Of a DNA stretch of 17,469 nucleotides, positions 1-6,700 are shown in pieces. A program made the translations under genes and the position numbers. Under the pieces are notes generated by a model. The model saw nothing but the letters and a program-made list of their open reading frames with translations. It was not told the DNA's origin and made no database searches. The DNA lies in the NCBI GenBank assembly GCA_036381835.1, contig DASVCA010000212.1, forward strand, positions 1 to 17,469, written 5' to 3'. This DNA comes from DASULK01 sp036381835 (GTDB lineage: Bacteria > Actinomycetota > Actinomycetes > Mycobacteriales > Micromonosporaceae). Each line of letters opens with the position of its first letter. Positions within the stretch are counted from its first letter, which is position 1.

Positions 1-267
1 AGCGATCCGGCTACCCAGCAGGCGGTGCTGCCTTCCGCCAAATTCACCGACCGCACGCTCGCAGAAGTCCGCAAGCGCGGCTGGGCGCAGAGCGTCGCCG
101 AACGCGAGCCGGGTGTGGCCAGCGTCTCGGCGCCGATCCGGGACCGGACCGGCCGGGTGATCGCGGCGATCAGCATCTCCGGGCCGATCGAGCGCCTGGG
201 CCGTCGACCGGGTGAGCGGCATGCGATCGCGGTGGTCCGCGCCGGACAGCGGCTCAGCGGCCTGTGA
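1..267 (+). CDS. IclR-family transcriptional regulator, C-terminal part (5' end outside window)
   Basis: The frame is open from base 1 to a TGA at 265-267, so only the last 88 codons are visible. The readable part matches the end of the IclR effector-binding domain: a GWAQS segment, then EREPGVASVSAPIRD, then a GRVIAAISISGP strand. This is the usual C-terminal signature of IclR proteins, which bind small-molecule effectors and control metabolic operons. The helix-turn-helix half lies outside the window. The nearby tRNA-Glu and tRNA-Gln resemble the context of the NdgR/LtbR-type IclR regulator of leucine genes in actinomycetes, but leuCD is not visible, so that identity is inference. A strong hairpin at 312-347 follows the gene. 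Confidence 0.85.
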   Translation, partial: SDPATQQAVLPSAKFTDRTLAEVRKRGWAQSVAEREPGVASVSAPIRDRTGRVIAAISISGPIERLGRRPGERHAIAVVRAGQRLSGL

Positions 268-311
268 GCCGACCAGGCGCATGGCAGCGGTCGGTCCGGG
301 CGGACAGAAAA

Positions 312-347
312 GCGTGTGGCCCGCGTCTGCTGACGCGGGCCACACGC
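312..347 (-). terminator. Rho-independent terminator hairpin, probably bidirectional
   Basis: A perfect 16-bp stem (312-327 with 332-347) encloses the 4-base loop TGCT. On the minus strand it is followed at once by TTTTCTGT, so it should end the tRNA-Glu transcript. It also sits 45 bases past the IclR stop and could stop plus-strand transcription, though without a T-run on that side. Confidence 0.85.
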
Positions 348-353
348 GGCAAG

Positions 354-426
354 TAGTCCCGAGGGGATTCGAACCCCCGTTACCGCCTTGAGAGGGCGGC
401 GTCCTAGGCCGCTAGACGACGGGACC
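354..426 (-). tRNA. tRNA-Glu(CTC)
   Basis: The minus strand folds as a 73-base cloverleaf. The acceptor stem is GGTCCCG with CGGGACT, with an A discriminator. The anticodon stem CCGCC/GGCGG closes the loop CTCTCAA with anticodon CTC. The T arm is GGGGG-TTCGAAT-CCCCT. CCA is not encoded. It lies 72 bases downstream of tRNA-Gln on the same strand, so the two are probably transcribed together and ended by the hairpin at 312-347. Confidence 0.97.
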
Positions 427-498
427 CCAGGTGCCTCGTGGCACCGGTGCTGAACTCTACCAGAGTCCGACTCCGGTGCACATCCCGGGCATCGGTAG

Positions 499-570
499 CT
501 GGGGTACCAGGACTCGAACCTAGACTAACTGAGCCAGAATCAGTCGGGCTGCCAATTACCCCATACCCCA
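499..570 (-). tRNA. tRNA-Gln(CTG)
   Basis: A 72-base cloverleaf on the minus strand. The acceptor stem is TGGGGTA with TACCCCA, with a G discriminator. The anticodon stem ACTGA/TCAGT holds the loop TTCTGGC with anticodon CTG. The T arm is CTAGG-TTCGAGT-CCTGG. CCA is not encoded. It lies between the FAH-family gene and tRNA-Glu, all on the minus strand. Confidence 0.97.
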
Positions 571-660
571 CCGGTGCTCGGTGGCACCCACGTAGAACTT
601 TAGCGGACGGCCGGGACGACGCCAAATCGGATCCCGACCCCGGTCTCGTCCGCGGCCGAT

Positions 661-1464
661 TCAGGTCAGCGCGACCACCGGATTCGTCAACTCGCCGATG
701 CCTTCGACACGCACCGTGACCATGTCCCCTTCGGTGAGGCGACCGACACCCGCGGGCGTGCCGGTGAGGATCACATCCCCGGGCAGCAGCGTCATCACGT
801 GTGAGATGTACGACACCAACGCCGGAACGTCGAAGATCATCTCCTTCGTCCGCCCCAGCTGGCGTACCTCCATCTCCTGCCCGGCGCGCCCCACCTCGCA
901 ACGCACCTCCAGGTCCCCGACATCCAACCCGGTGACCATCCACGGACCGAGCGGGCAGAAGGAGTCGAAGCCCTTGGCACGAGTCCACTGACCGTCGGAA
1001 CGCTGCAGATCCCGTGCGGTCACGTCGTTGGCACAGGTGTATCCGAAGATCGCCCGCTGGGCCGCCGCCCGATCCGCCCGACGCGCCCCGGGCGATCCGA
1101 TCACCACCGCGAGTTCCGCCTCGTGCTCCACCTGCCGCGACTGCGGCGGCAGCCGGATGGCGTCGTACGGGCCGATCACCGAGGTGGACGGTTTGAGGAA
1201 CAGCAACGGCTCCTTGGGCACCTCCGCCCCGTGCTCGGCCGCGTGCTCGGCGTAGTTCCGCCCGACGCACACCACCTTGCTCGGCAGGATCGGCGACAGC
1301 AACCGCACGTCGGCCAGCGCCCAGCGTTGCTGAGTGAACCGGATCCGACCGAACGGGTGCCCCTCGATCTCCGCGACCGTCAGGGCCTCCGGGCCGGCAC
1401 CCGGCTCCCCCTCGACCACGCCGAACGACATTCCCTTGTCATGAGCGAAACGAGCGATGCGCAC
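661..1464 (-). CDS. Fumarylacetoacetate hydrolase (FAH) family protein
   Basis: The product is about 267 residues from the GTG at 1464, a normal length for small bacterial FAH-family enzymes. I chose this start because family homology begins at the RIARFAHDKG segment just after it; the frame is open up to 1587, but that extension looks like non-coding spill. Core signatures are CVGRNYAEHA, then EPLLFLKPSTSVIGP, the HEAEL motif (about E115 and E117, metal-binding in this family), ANDVTARDLQ (D147), and DVILTGTPAGVG near the end. Family members hydrolyse or isomerise beta-diketo acids, or act as acylpyruvases or oxaloacetate decarboxylases, with a divalent metal in the cytoplasm. The substrate here cannot be told from sequence. 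In actinomycetes this gene often lies between gltX and these tRNAs. Confidence 0.9.
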   Translation of the reverse strand: MRIARFAHDKGMSFGVVEGEPGAGPEALTVAEIEGHPFGRIRFTQQRWALADVRLLSPILPSKVVCVGRNYAEHAAEHGAEVPKEPLLFLKPSTSVIGPYDAIRLPPQSRQVEHEAELAVVIGSPGARRADRAAAQRAIFGYTCANDVTARDLQRSDGQWTRAKGFDSFCPLGPWMVTGLDVGDLEVRCEVGRAGQEMEVRQLGRTKEMIFDVPALVSYISHVMTLLPGDVILTGTPAGVGRLTEGDMVTVRVEGIGELTNPVVALT

Positions 1465-1589
1465 CCGGCAAATGTAGCCCCAGCACCGCACCCTACCGGC
1501 CTCCCCGGACGAGGTTCGGCAGTTCCGCCGACTGCCCTCCCCGCCGTCGCGGACCGCCCTAACGTCAGACCTGGGAGGTCTGGGCACTC

Positions 1590-2744
1590 ATGTCTGCAGC
1601 AACACGACGCCGCGCGGCCGCGATCCTGTTGCCGCTGACGATCACCGGGGCGGTCGCCGCAACGCCGGCGGGCGCGACCCTGGTCAAGGCACCGGCGGGA
1701 GTCAGCGTCGCGGTATCCAGCGAGGGCCGCAACCCGGTCTACCGGATCGAGGTGCGCAACGAGACCGACATCGAGATCGCCACCACGGTACGGCAGGGGC
1801 TGCCCCGCGACGCGGCGATCGAATCGGTGAGCGACGGGGGGAAGGCGGAGCCCGCCGAGCCCAACCGCACCGAAGTAGCCTGGCAGCTGCGTCTGCCGCC
1901 GCGCTCGTCGAAGAGCCTGCACACCGCCCTCAGCGCCGCACCGCACGTTCCGCTGGCCGCTCCTGCCTGCGCGTACACCTCGGACGACACGCGCGCCTAC
2001 GACTGCGCCACCGCCGTGTGGGGGCAGGACCGCGGGACGCCGTGGTGGCAGCGACCGGCGGTGCTCGTCGGATCGCTCGTGACGCTGCTCGCTGTGGTGG
2101 GCGCCGTCACCGTGGGTCGACGGCGGTTCGGTGGGAGAACGTCGCGCCCGTTCGCCCGGACAGCGCACCGACTCGCCGCGATCAGGTCGGTGCCGCGACG
2201 ACTGGTGGCTCGGCCCGACGGTCGCCCGCCCGCCACCTGGAAGGTGGTCGGCACCGCCGCGCTGCTCTTCGTCACCACCACGGCCGGGCTCGTCTTGGCG
2301 GCGGGCGGCGCGGTGACCTCCCTCTCACCCAACACCCAGTCGACCACCGGCGCCTGGGTGGGCGCCGCCGCCACGGGGCGAATGGGCACCCCGATGCGGG
2401 ACTCCGCATTCGAGTTCACCGTCTACCGGCTGGCCTGCGCGCCCGATGAGCAGGGCGGCCGGCGGCGATGCGTAGCCGACATCGGACTGCGCAACGTCTC
2501 CGACAAGAGTCAACCGTGGTACGCCGGGATGCAGCGCCTCTATCTGGCCGGCGGCGAGTGGGTCGTCGCGGATGACGCCGCCACCCGGGCGGCCAACGGC
2601 AATCAGGACATCTTCGCCCACCCGATCCCGGCCGGCGGGCGCCTGCTCGCGCCGCTGGTGTTCAACGTCCCCGCCGAGGCCGACCCGGCGAGGATCGAGT
2701 TGCGCAGCGCGGTCTTCTCCGCGGGTGTCGCCGTCGTCCCGTAG
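1590..2744 (+). CDS. Membrane-anchored protein with C-terminal DUF4352-like domain
   Basis: The product has 384 residues. GGGAGGT lies about 10 bases before the ATG. Residues 1-29 look like a signal peptide (RRR, hydrophobic stretch, then TPAGA). Residues 30-150 form an extracytoplasmic beta-rich region with two cysteines (C127, C139) that could pair. A transmembrane helix spans about 156-176, followed by a basic cytoplasmic loop, then a second helix at about 217-241. Residues 270-384 resemble DUF4352-type immunoglobulin-like domains: FEFTVYRLAC, a CVADIGLRNVSD strand with a polar turn, and FNVPAEADPARIELR. Such domains are found on secreted or surface lipoproteins and have no known catalytic role. 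The gene is divergent from the FAH gene and 74 bases before the next plus-strand gene. The function is unknown; an envelope or sensing role is a guess. Confidence 0.75.
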   Translation: MSAATRRRAAAILLPLTITGAVAATPAGATLVKAPAGVSVAVSSEGRNPVYRIEVRNETDIEIATTVRQGLPRDAAIESVSDGGKAEPAEPNRTEVAWQLRLPPRSSKSLHTALSAAPHVPLAAPACAYTSDDTRAYDCATAVWGQDRGTPWWQRPAVLVGSLVTLLAVVGAVTVGRRRFGGRTSRPFARTAHRLAAIRSVPRRLVARPDGRPPATWKVVGTAALLFVTTTAGLVLAAGGAVTSLSPNTQSTTGAWVGAAATGRMGTPMRDSAFEFTVYRLACAPDEQGGRRRCVADIGLRNVSDKSQPWYAGMQRLYLAGGEWVVADDAATRAANGNQDIFAHPIPAGGRLLAPLVFNVPAEADPARIELRSAVFSAGVAVVP

Positions 2745-2806
2745 GCGTCGGGCGACGGTGGTATCGGCTCGGGGCCGGGGCACGCCGGGCGCCGACGGCC
2801 GCGCAC

Positions 2807-2812
2807 TAACCT
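2807..2812 (+). promoter_or_regulatory. Possible -10 box of a leaderless promoter
   Basis: TAACCT fits the actinobacterial -10 pattern TANNNT. It ends 6 bases before the GTG at 2819, and there is no Shine-Dalgarno sequence in that gap. This spacing is what leaderless mRNAs show, with transcription starting on the first base of the start codon. No convincing -35 was seen. Confidence 0.5.
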
Positions 2813-2818
2813 GGACCG

Positions 2819-3676
2819 GTGACCCGGGTCGTTCTCGATGAGCGGACTTGGCGCGCGCGTGCGCGGGCGCACGCGGCGCGGGTCGACGCGTGGCTCGGCC
2901 CGCATCTACAGCGCCGTCGCGCCGGGATCAGACACCCGGTCGAGGACTTCCTGTTCACCTACTACTCGTACCGGCCCGCACAGTTGCGCCGCTGGCACCC
3001 GGGCCCCGCCGTGACGCTGGCGGGCGCGGATCCGGCCGAGTTCGGCCCCGGATACCGGGTCGTAGCCGACGGACTCACCCTCGACACCGAGGCGGTACGG
3101 GCGAAGCGGAGCGAGTCCATCGCCTGGATCCGTGCCCTGCTGGCCCGCACCGCCGAGCGGCCCGCTCAGTTCGGCTGCTTCGGGCTGCACGAGTGGGCGA
3201 TGGTCTACCGCCAGACCCAGGACGAGGTACGGCACAACGCCTGGCCGCTGCGGTTGGGGCCGGCGGGCACGTCCCGGGTGATCGAGCAGAGCAGGATCCG
3301 CTGCAGCCACTTCGACGCGTACCGTTTCTTCACCCCGGCGGCCCGGCCGCTCAACGTGCTCACCCCCACCCGGCAGACCCAGCTCGACCTCGAGCAGCCC
3401 GGGTGCCTGCACGCCAACATGGATCTCTACAAGTGGGCGTACAAGCTCTCACCGCTGATCCCCAGCGAGCTGGTGGCGGACGCGTTCGAGCTGGCCCGGG
3501 ACATCCGCACCCTGGACATGCGGGCCAGCCCGTACGACCTGACCCCGCTGGGCTATCAGCCGGTACGGGTGGAGACGTCGGAGGGCCGCGCGGAGTTCGC
3601 CGCCGCGCAGCGGGCGCTGGCCGAGCGGGCCGCGCCGCTGCGGGCACGCCTGATCGAGGCGATCGACGCGATCTGA
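2819..3676 (+). CDS. Conserved actinobacterial protein, commonly labelled 3-methyladenine DNA glycosylase
   Basis: The product has 285 residues starting with GTG. Visible conserved-looking blocks are the N-terminal VVLDERTWRARARAHAARVD, then HPVEDFLFTYYSYRP with QLRRWHPG (about 40-63), GLHEWAMVYR near 122, RIRCSHFDAYRFF, and CLHANMDLYKW with LAFELA-like helices after it. I recall this family from many actinomycete genomes, where automatic annotation calls it 3-methyladenine DNA glycosylase. I see neither the helix-hairpin-helix/Gly-Pro-Asp motif nor an AAG/MPG signature, so that name is weakly founded. The Cys and His residues in the CSHF and CLHAN blocks could bind metal, which is inference. 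The start appears leaderless, and the gene ends in a strong hairpin shared with the convergent SGNH gene. Confidence 0.8.
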   Translation: MTRVVLDERTWRARARAHAARVDAWLGPHLQRRRAGIRHPVEDFLFTYYSYRPAQLRRWHPGPAVTLAGADPAEFGPGYRVVADGLTLDTEAVRAKRSESIAWIRALLARTAERPAQFGCFGLHEWAMVYRQTQDEVRHNAWPLRLGPAGTSRVIEQSRIRCSHFDAYRFFTPAARPLNVLTPTRQTQLDLEQPGCLHANMDLYKWAYKLSPLIPSELVADAFELARDIRTLDMRASPYDLTPLGYQPVRVETSEGRAEFAAAQRALAERAAPLRARLIEAIDAI

Positions 3677-3690
3677 CCCGTCACACGCAG

Positions 3691-3717
3691 TTGCCCCGGC
3701 GCGGCGCGCCGGGGCAA
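3691..3717. terminator. Bidirectional terminator hairpin between convergent genes
   Basis: A perfect 12-bp stem, TTGCCCCGGCGC (3691-3702) with GCGCCGGGGCAA (3706-3717), encloses a GGC loop. It lies 14 bases past the plus-strand stop at 3676 and 20 bases past the minus-strand stop at 3738. There is no T-run, which is common in high-GC actinomycetes. Confidence 0.75.
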
Positions 3718-3737
3718 CGGACGGTCGGTCGGTCGGG

Positions 3738-4535
3738 TCAGGCGGCTGCCTGGCTGAAGACCGGGAGGTAGCCGAGCGCCTGGCCGTTGGTGTTCGGGTG
3801 GTAGGACACCGAGATGTTGGCCCAGTTCAGTGCGTGCAGCCACTTGTCGCCGCTGCAGATCTCGTGTCCGGTGAAGATCTGACGAACATCGGCGAAGACG
3901 AACCCGTGCTGCTGCGCCACACTCTTGGTGATGTCGTCGATGAGGTTGATCCCCTCGTTGATCTTGGCGCGGGAGGTCTCGCTCAACCCGATGCAGAAGG
4001 TGCCGAGCTTGTAGAAGACCGGGTAGCCGAGGACCACCACGCGGGCGTTGGGAGCGCGCTGGCGGATGCCGGAGTAGACCGGGTTCAACAGGCCGGGCAG
4101 CTCGTTGCGGGCCCGCTCCATCGCGTCGTTGACGGCGTTGACGCACGACGTGGTGCCGAAGATCACGCAGGTGGTCATGATGTCGGCGAAGCCCATGTCG
4201 TTGCCGCCGACGCTGATGCTGACCAGGGTGGTCTGGGAGCTGAGAGCGGAGAGCTGGGTGTTGAGGACGGTCGTCGTGGTGGCACCCGAGCAGGCGACCG
4301 AGACGTACGAGGCCGGATTGTTGGCGGCGGCCCACAGCTCCGGGTAGGCGTGGGTCGTACGCCGACAGTCCCCACTCGACGAGATCTCGGTGCCGGCGCC
4401 GACGCCGGAGGAGTACGAGTCGCCGAGGGCGACGTAGTTGACGCCGGCTGCCTGGGCCGGCACCGCCATGACCAGGGTGGCGGTGGTGACCGCGACGAGG
4501 CTCGCGATCCAGGAGGCGATGCGTTTCTTCAGCAC
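3738..4535 (-). CDS. Secreted SGNH/GDSL-family lipase or esterase
   Basis: The product has 265 residues from the GTG at 4535, chosen because GGAG lies 5 bases upstream; the frame is open to 4580, but that longer start has no ribosome site. Residues 1-29 are a signal peptide (KKR, hydrophobic core, AQA-A cleavage). Block I is GDSYSSGVG with nucleophile S40. Block III is GGND (N112). Block V is SYHPNTNGQ with catalytic His246. Six cysteines in the mature part could make three disulfides, as in the well-studied Streptomyces coelicolor secreted lipase of this family. The enzyme should hydrolyse esters or lipids outside the cell. The gene stands alone and converges on the 2819 gene. Confidence 0.93.
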   Translation of the reverse strand: MLKKRIASWIASLVAVTTATLVMAVPAQAAGVNYVALGDSYSSGVGAGTEISSSGDCRRTTHAYPELWAAANNPASYVSVACSGATTTTVLNTQLSALSSQTTLVSISVGGNDMGFADIMTTCVIFGTTSCVNAVNDAMERARNELPGLLNPVYSGIRQRAPNARVVVLGYPVFYKLGTFCIGLSETSRAKINEGINLIDDITKSVAQQHGFVFADVRQIFTGHEICSGDKWLHALNWANISVSYHPNTNGQALGYLPVFSQAAA

Positions 4536-4672
4536 GAACACTCCAAGACTCGGGGGTTTTCGGGGGTTGCCGTTATGCATAGCATCACGTCGATGCCCAA
4601 CGGAAGCGCCCGGCGCGAAACTTTTTCATTATTTTTTGTAATTTTCTCGATACGTTCCGTCGCCGGCCGCGA

Positions 4673-4707
4673 GTGCCCGGTGTCGCGTCTCGACCGACAC
4701 CGGGCAC
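4673..4707 (-). terminator. Terminator hairpin after the MauE-like gene
   Basis: A perfect 13-bp stem, GTGCCCGGTGTCG (4673-4685) with CGACACCGGGCAC (4695-4707), has a 9-base loop. It begins 21 bases past the MauE-like stop at 4729 on the minus strand. There is no T-run. Confidence 0.7.
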
Positions 4708-4728
4708 CTCATGACGAGCGGTCGGCGG

Positions 4729-5601
4729 TCAGGTGGTGCGCAGGGTCAGAGTGGACGGCGGGCGGGACGCCTCGTCGGCCCCCGCCAGGCGCCACAACAC
4801 GGTGCCGGTGGCGTCGTCGACGACCGCCACCCGGACCGACTCCGGGGCGAACCGGCGCAACGGGACGGCGAAGACGACGGTGGCGGGACGGCCCTGATAG
4901 CGCGCGGCGTGACAGACCATCCGCCACTCGCCCTCGTCCCAGTGCTCACGCACGTCGGAACTGAGCAATGCGGACACCCGCCGGTACGCGCCACTGCGCT
5001 GCAGTTGCTGCACCGTGGCGAGCAACGGCACCCCGAAACCGCCCCGCAGCGGATGGGTTAGCCGGACCCGCAGTTGACGCAACGGCACCAGCCAGAACCG
5101 GTCGAGTTCAGCGGACAGCGCGACGATGAGCAGCGCCTCCGCGGTCAGCAGCGCCACGGCGGCCAGGGGCCGCTGCGTCAACGCCGCCCACCAGGAGTCG
5201 CCGGCCCCTGCGGCGAGCAGGCTGGCACCGAACAGCGCCCCGGCACGCAGCAGGGCGCGCACGGTCACCGGTGCCCGCTGGGCGCTCAGACAGCCGCAGG
5301 AGGATTCCGGTGCCGCGACGCGCGCATAGCCGAGGTAGGCGAGGAACCCGATCGTCAGGCCGGCCGCGGCCAGCGCCTCCGGAACCGACACCGGCGGGAG
5401 CACCAGCAGCGCGCCGACCACGAGCTCCAGGCCGCCGACGAGCCGGTACGCGGGCAGTGCCCGGCGCTGCCCGAGCAGCGGCACGAGTGCCGACCGGCGG
5501 GCGGCCGCCGCCGCATGCCGGCCGACCAGCTTCACCCGCGCGGACCAGAGCAGCACCACGCCGACGAGCACGGGTTGCAGCGCGGCGAACAACTCGATCA
5601 T
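4729..5601 (-). CDS. MauE/DoxX-like membrane protein with C-terminal soluble extension
   Basis: The product has 290 residues. AGGAGG lies 6 bases before the ATG at 5601. Residues 1-165 contain several hydrophobic helices (about 5-22, 54-70, 76-92, 117-133, 146-163) and the motif SSCGCL at 101-105, with C102 and C104. This is the layout of MauE-type proteins, which are needed for maturation of the disulfide-rich light chain of methylamine dehydrogenase and belong to the DoxX-like group. The remaining 125 residues (RLTHPLRGGFGVP onward) are polar, beta-rich at the end, and longer than in ordinary MauE; I do not recognise them. This is the last gene of a three-gene minus-strand operon, 53 bases after the Tat-signal gene. 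Inferred role: redox handling or disulfide formation for the Cys-rich partner. Confidence 0.82.
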   Translation of the reverse strand: MIELFAALQPVLVGVVLLWSARVKLVGRHAAAAARRSALVPLLGQRRALPAYRLVGGLELVVGALLVLPPVSVPEALAAAGLTIGFLAYLGYARVAAPESSCGCLSAQRAPVTVRALLRAGALFGASLLAAGAGDSWWAALTQRPLAAVALLTAEALLIVALSAELDRFWLVPLRQLRVRLTHPLRGGFGVPLLATVQQLQRSGAYRRVSALLSSDVREHWDEGEWRMVCHAARYQGRPATVVFAVPLRRFAPESVRVAVVDDATGTVLWRLAGADEASRPPSTLTLRTT

Positions 5602-5654
5602 GGCGTCCTCCTCGGGCGGTCGTCCGGGCGGTGTCCGCTCGGACGACCGCGGCG

Positions 5655-6257
5655 TCAGGCAGCGGCGTAGACGGTGGCGATGTCGATCTCGTTGGTGTCC
5701 GGATGCCAGGCACCGAGCACCTGCACGTGTCTGCCGACCCGCAGCATCGATACGTCCGAGACCGCCGGAGTGCCGTTGTAGACGGCGGCGGTGGTGCCGG
5801 GTACGACGTGCGCCACGATCCGGCGGCCCTTGTGCTCCAGGTGCAGCACGTTGCGGCCGATGGCGGCGATGTGCGCGTGGAGGTTGACGATGTTCACCCA
5901 GACCGCGTCTGCGGCCAGGGTGCCGTCGGGAAGCCGCACTCCCCGGGCGTACAGGCCGTCGCCTTTGGCCACCCGGTCGAATGTGGTCGGGCGCAGCTTC
6001 CAGATGCTGGTGCCGTCGGTGACCTGGATCCGGTGGAAAGTGCCGTCCGAGCCGGCGACCAGCAGCAGCGCCCCGGTGATCGAGGTGATCCGGCCCTCCG
6101 CGAAGTTCGGGTCCGGCATGCCGGGTTCGACCGCCACCGGCTCGGCCGCGAAGGCGGCTTCCGGCGCGACCGATCCGAGCGCGGTCGCGCCGACCAGACC
6201 GGCGCCGCCGAGTACGGCAGCGGTGAGGAGCCGCCGGCGGTTCATCGTGTCGCCCAT
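5655..6257 (-). CDS. Tat-exported protein with DUF5666/OB-fold-like repeats
   Basis: The product has 200 residues. The start is the ATG at 6257, with a G-rich ribosome site (AAGGGGCGGGG) just upstream. The N-terminus carries a twin-arginine signal, NRRRLLTAAVLGG, a hydrophobic stretch, and an AFA-AE cleavage site near residue 38. The mature part has no cysteine. It seems to hold two related beta-barrel units: one at about 54-120 (GRITSITGALLLVAGSDG with IQVTDGTSIWK) and one at about 126-200 (HIAAIGRNVLHLEHKGRRIV). This resembles DUF5666-type OB folds, though the match is by eye. It begins 13 bases after the stop of the Cys-rich barrel gene and precedes the MauE-like gene, so the three are almost certainly co-transcribed. 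The specific function is unknown. Confidence 0.75.
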   Translation of the reverse strand: MGDTMNRRRLLTAAVLGGAGLVGATALGSVAPEAAFAAEPVAVEPGMPDPNFAEGRITSITGALLLVAGSDGTFHRIQVTDGTSIWKLRPTTFDRVAKGDGLYARGVRLPDGTLAADAVWVNIVNLHAHIAAIGRNVLHLEHKGRRIVAHVVPGTTAAVYNGTPAVSDVSMLRVGRHVQVLGAWHPDTNEIDIATVYAAA

Positions 6258-6270
6258 GTTCCCCGCCCCT

Positions 6271-6534
6271 TCACGTGGTCACCATGCAGGGGCGCAGGCC
6301 CGTGGACAGGCTGGCGATGGCGCTGTACGCGGCCGGGGTCAGGTCGATGACCCGGTTGGTGCCGCAGGTCGAGCCGCAGCAGGTGCGCTCGCCGCAGAAC
6401 AGGTCGGTCTGCGGTCCGCAGTCCGCGATGCGAGTGCCGACCCGGGCCCCGTTGCACCGGTTGGTGGTGTAGTGCAGGAAGCCGCAGGTGCGACGCGCCA
6501 CGTTGACCCCGCAGCGGTCAGGTCGGGTGATCGA
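6271..6534 (-). pseudogene. 3' part of Cys-rich double-psi beta-barrel protein gene, separated by IS insertion
   Basis: This is the distal 87 codons plus TGA of a gene whose first 48 codons lie at 8218-8361. It reads SITRPDRCGVN, then VARRTCG, IADCGPQTDLFCGE, RTCCGSTCG, and NRVIDLTPAAYSAIASLSTG before the end. The D-C-G-P turn followed by RVIDLTPAA is the signature of double-psi beta-barrels of the RlpA/expansin type. Nine cysteines occur in 87 residues. No start with a good ribosome site precedes this half after the insertion, so it is probably not translated alone; a GTG at 6501 is the only weak candidate. The next gene of the operon starts 13 bases downstream. Confidence 0.8.
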
Positions 6535-6700
6535 TTGACGTCCTCCCCGGTCTGAAGGTCGGGGATTCCTGCCGTGCCGCTTATGCGGTACCTCGGTGGG
6601 TTCCTGTTTCGCCGGGCCGCGCTACCGCAAGCGGTGGTCTTACCAGCCCTCCACAGGCGTTTAGCCTGTCCGCCCGCCCGGCGGCCAGGATGTTCTTCGC
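6535..6700 (-). ncRNA. Predicted reRNA/omega-RNA region at the tnpB 3' end
   Basis: In TnpB systems the guide RNA scaffold is made from the 3' part of tnpB and the right end of the element, and the guide is the sequence just outside the right end. Here that would be transcribed leftward and end in the hairpin at 6545-6564 and the TCAA at 6535, with guide TCGATCACCCGACCTG from 6534 downward. The start at about 6700 is only a placeholder. Prediction from family knowledge; no direct sequence proof. Confidence 0.35.
6545..6564 (-). repeat. IS right-end hairpin
   Basis: CCCCG and CGGGG pair, extended by two G-T wobbles and one C-G pair around a TGAA loop (plus-strand reading). On the minus strand GAAT sits directly 5' and AGGACGTCAA directly 3', matching the guide, linker and cleavage pattern of an IS608-type right end. 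Confidence 0.75.

Noticed and set aside
3719..3737. Short CGGT tandem repeat after the terminator
   Set aside because: Only about four imperfect copies; no sign of a function or array.
3798..4964. 388-codon open frame on the plus strand
   Set aside because: It is the antisense shadow of the SGNH gene and the MauE-like gene; composition is Asp/Gly/Arg-rich and the opposite strand has clear catalytic motifs and a signal peptide.
5271..6350. 359-codon open frame on the plus strand
   Set aside because: Low-complexity Arg/Pro/Ala translation antisense to the MauE-like and Tat-signal genes.
4729..6534. A true methylamine dehydrogenase (mau) cluster
   Set aside because: Only a MauE-like protein is present; the Cys-rich gene shows a double-psi barrel signature instead of the MauA light chain, and no heavy chain or MauD/MauG gene is near.
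6535..6539. TTGAC at the tnpB-side end as the transposon target motif, with the element in the opposite orientation
   Set aside because: That would place tnpB pointing into the left end and would not fit the guide GAAT plus TCAA arrangement or the restored reading frame.
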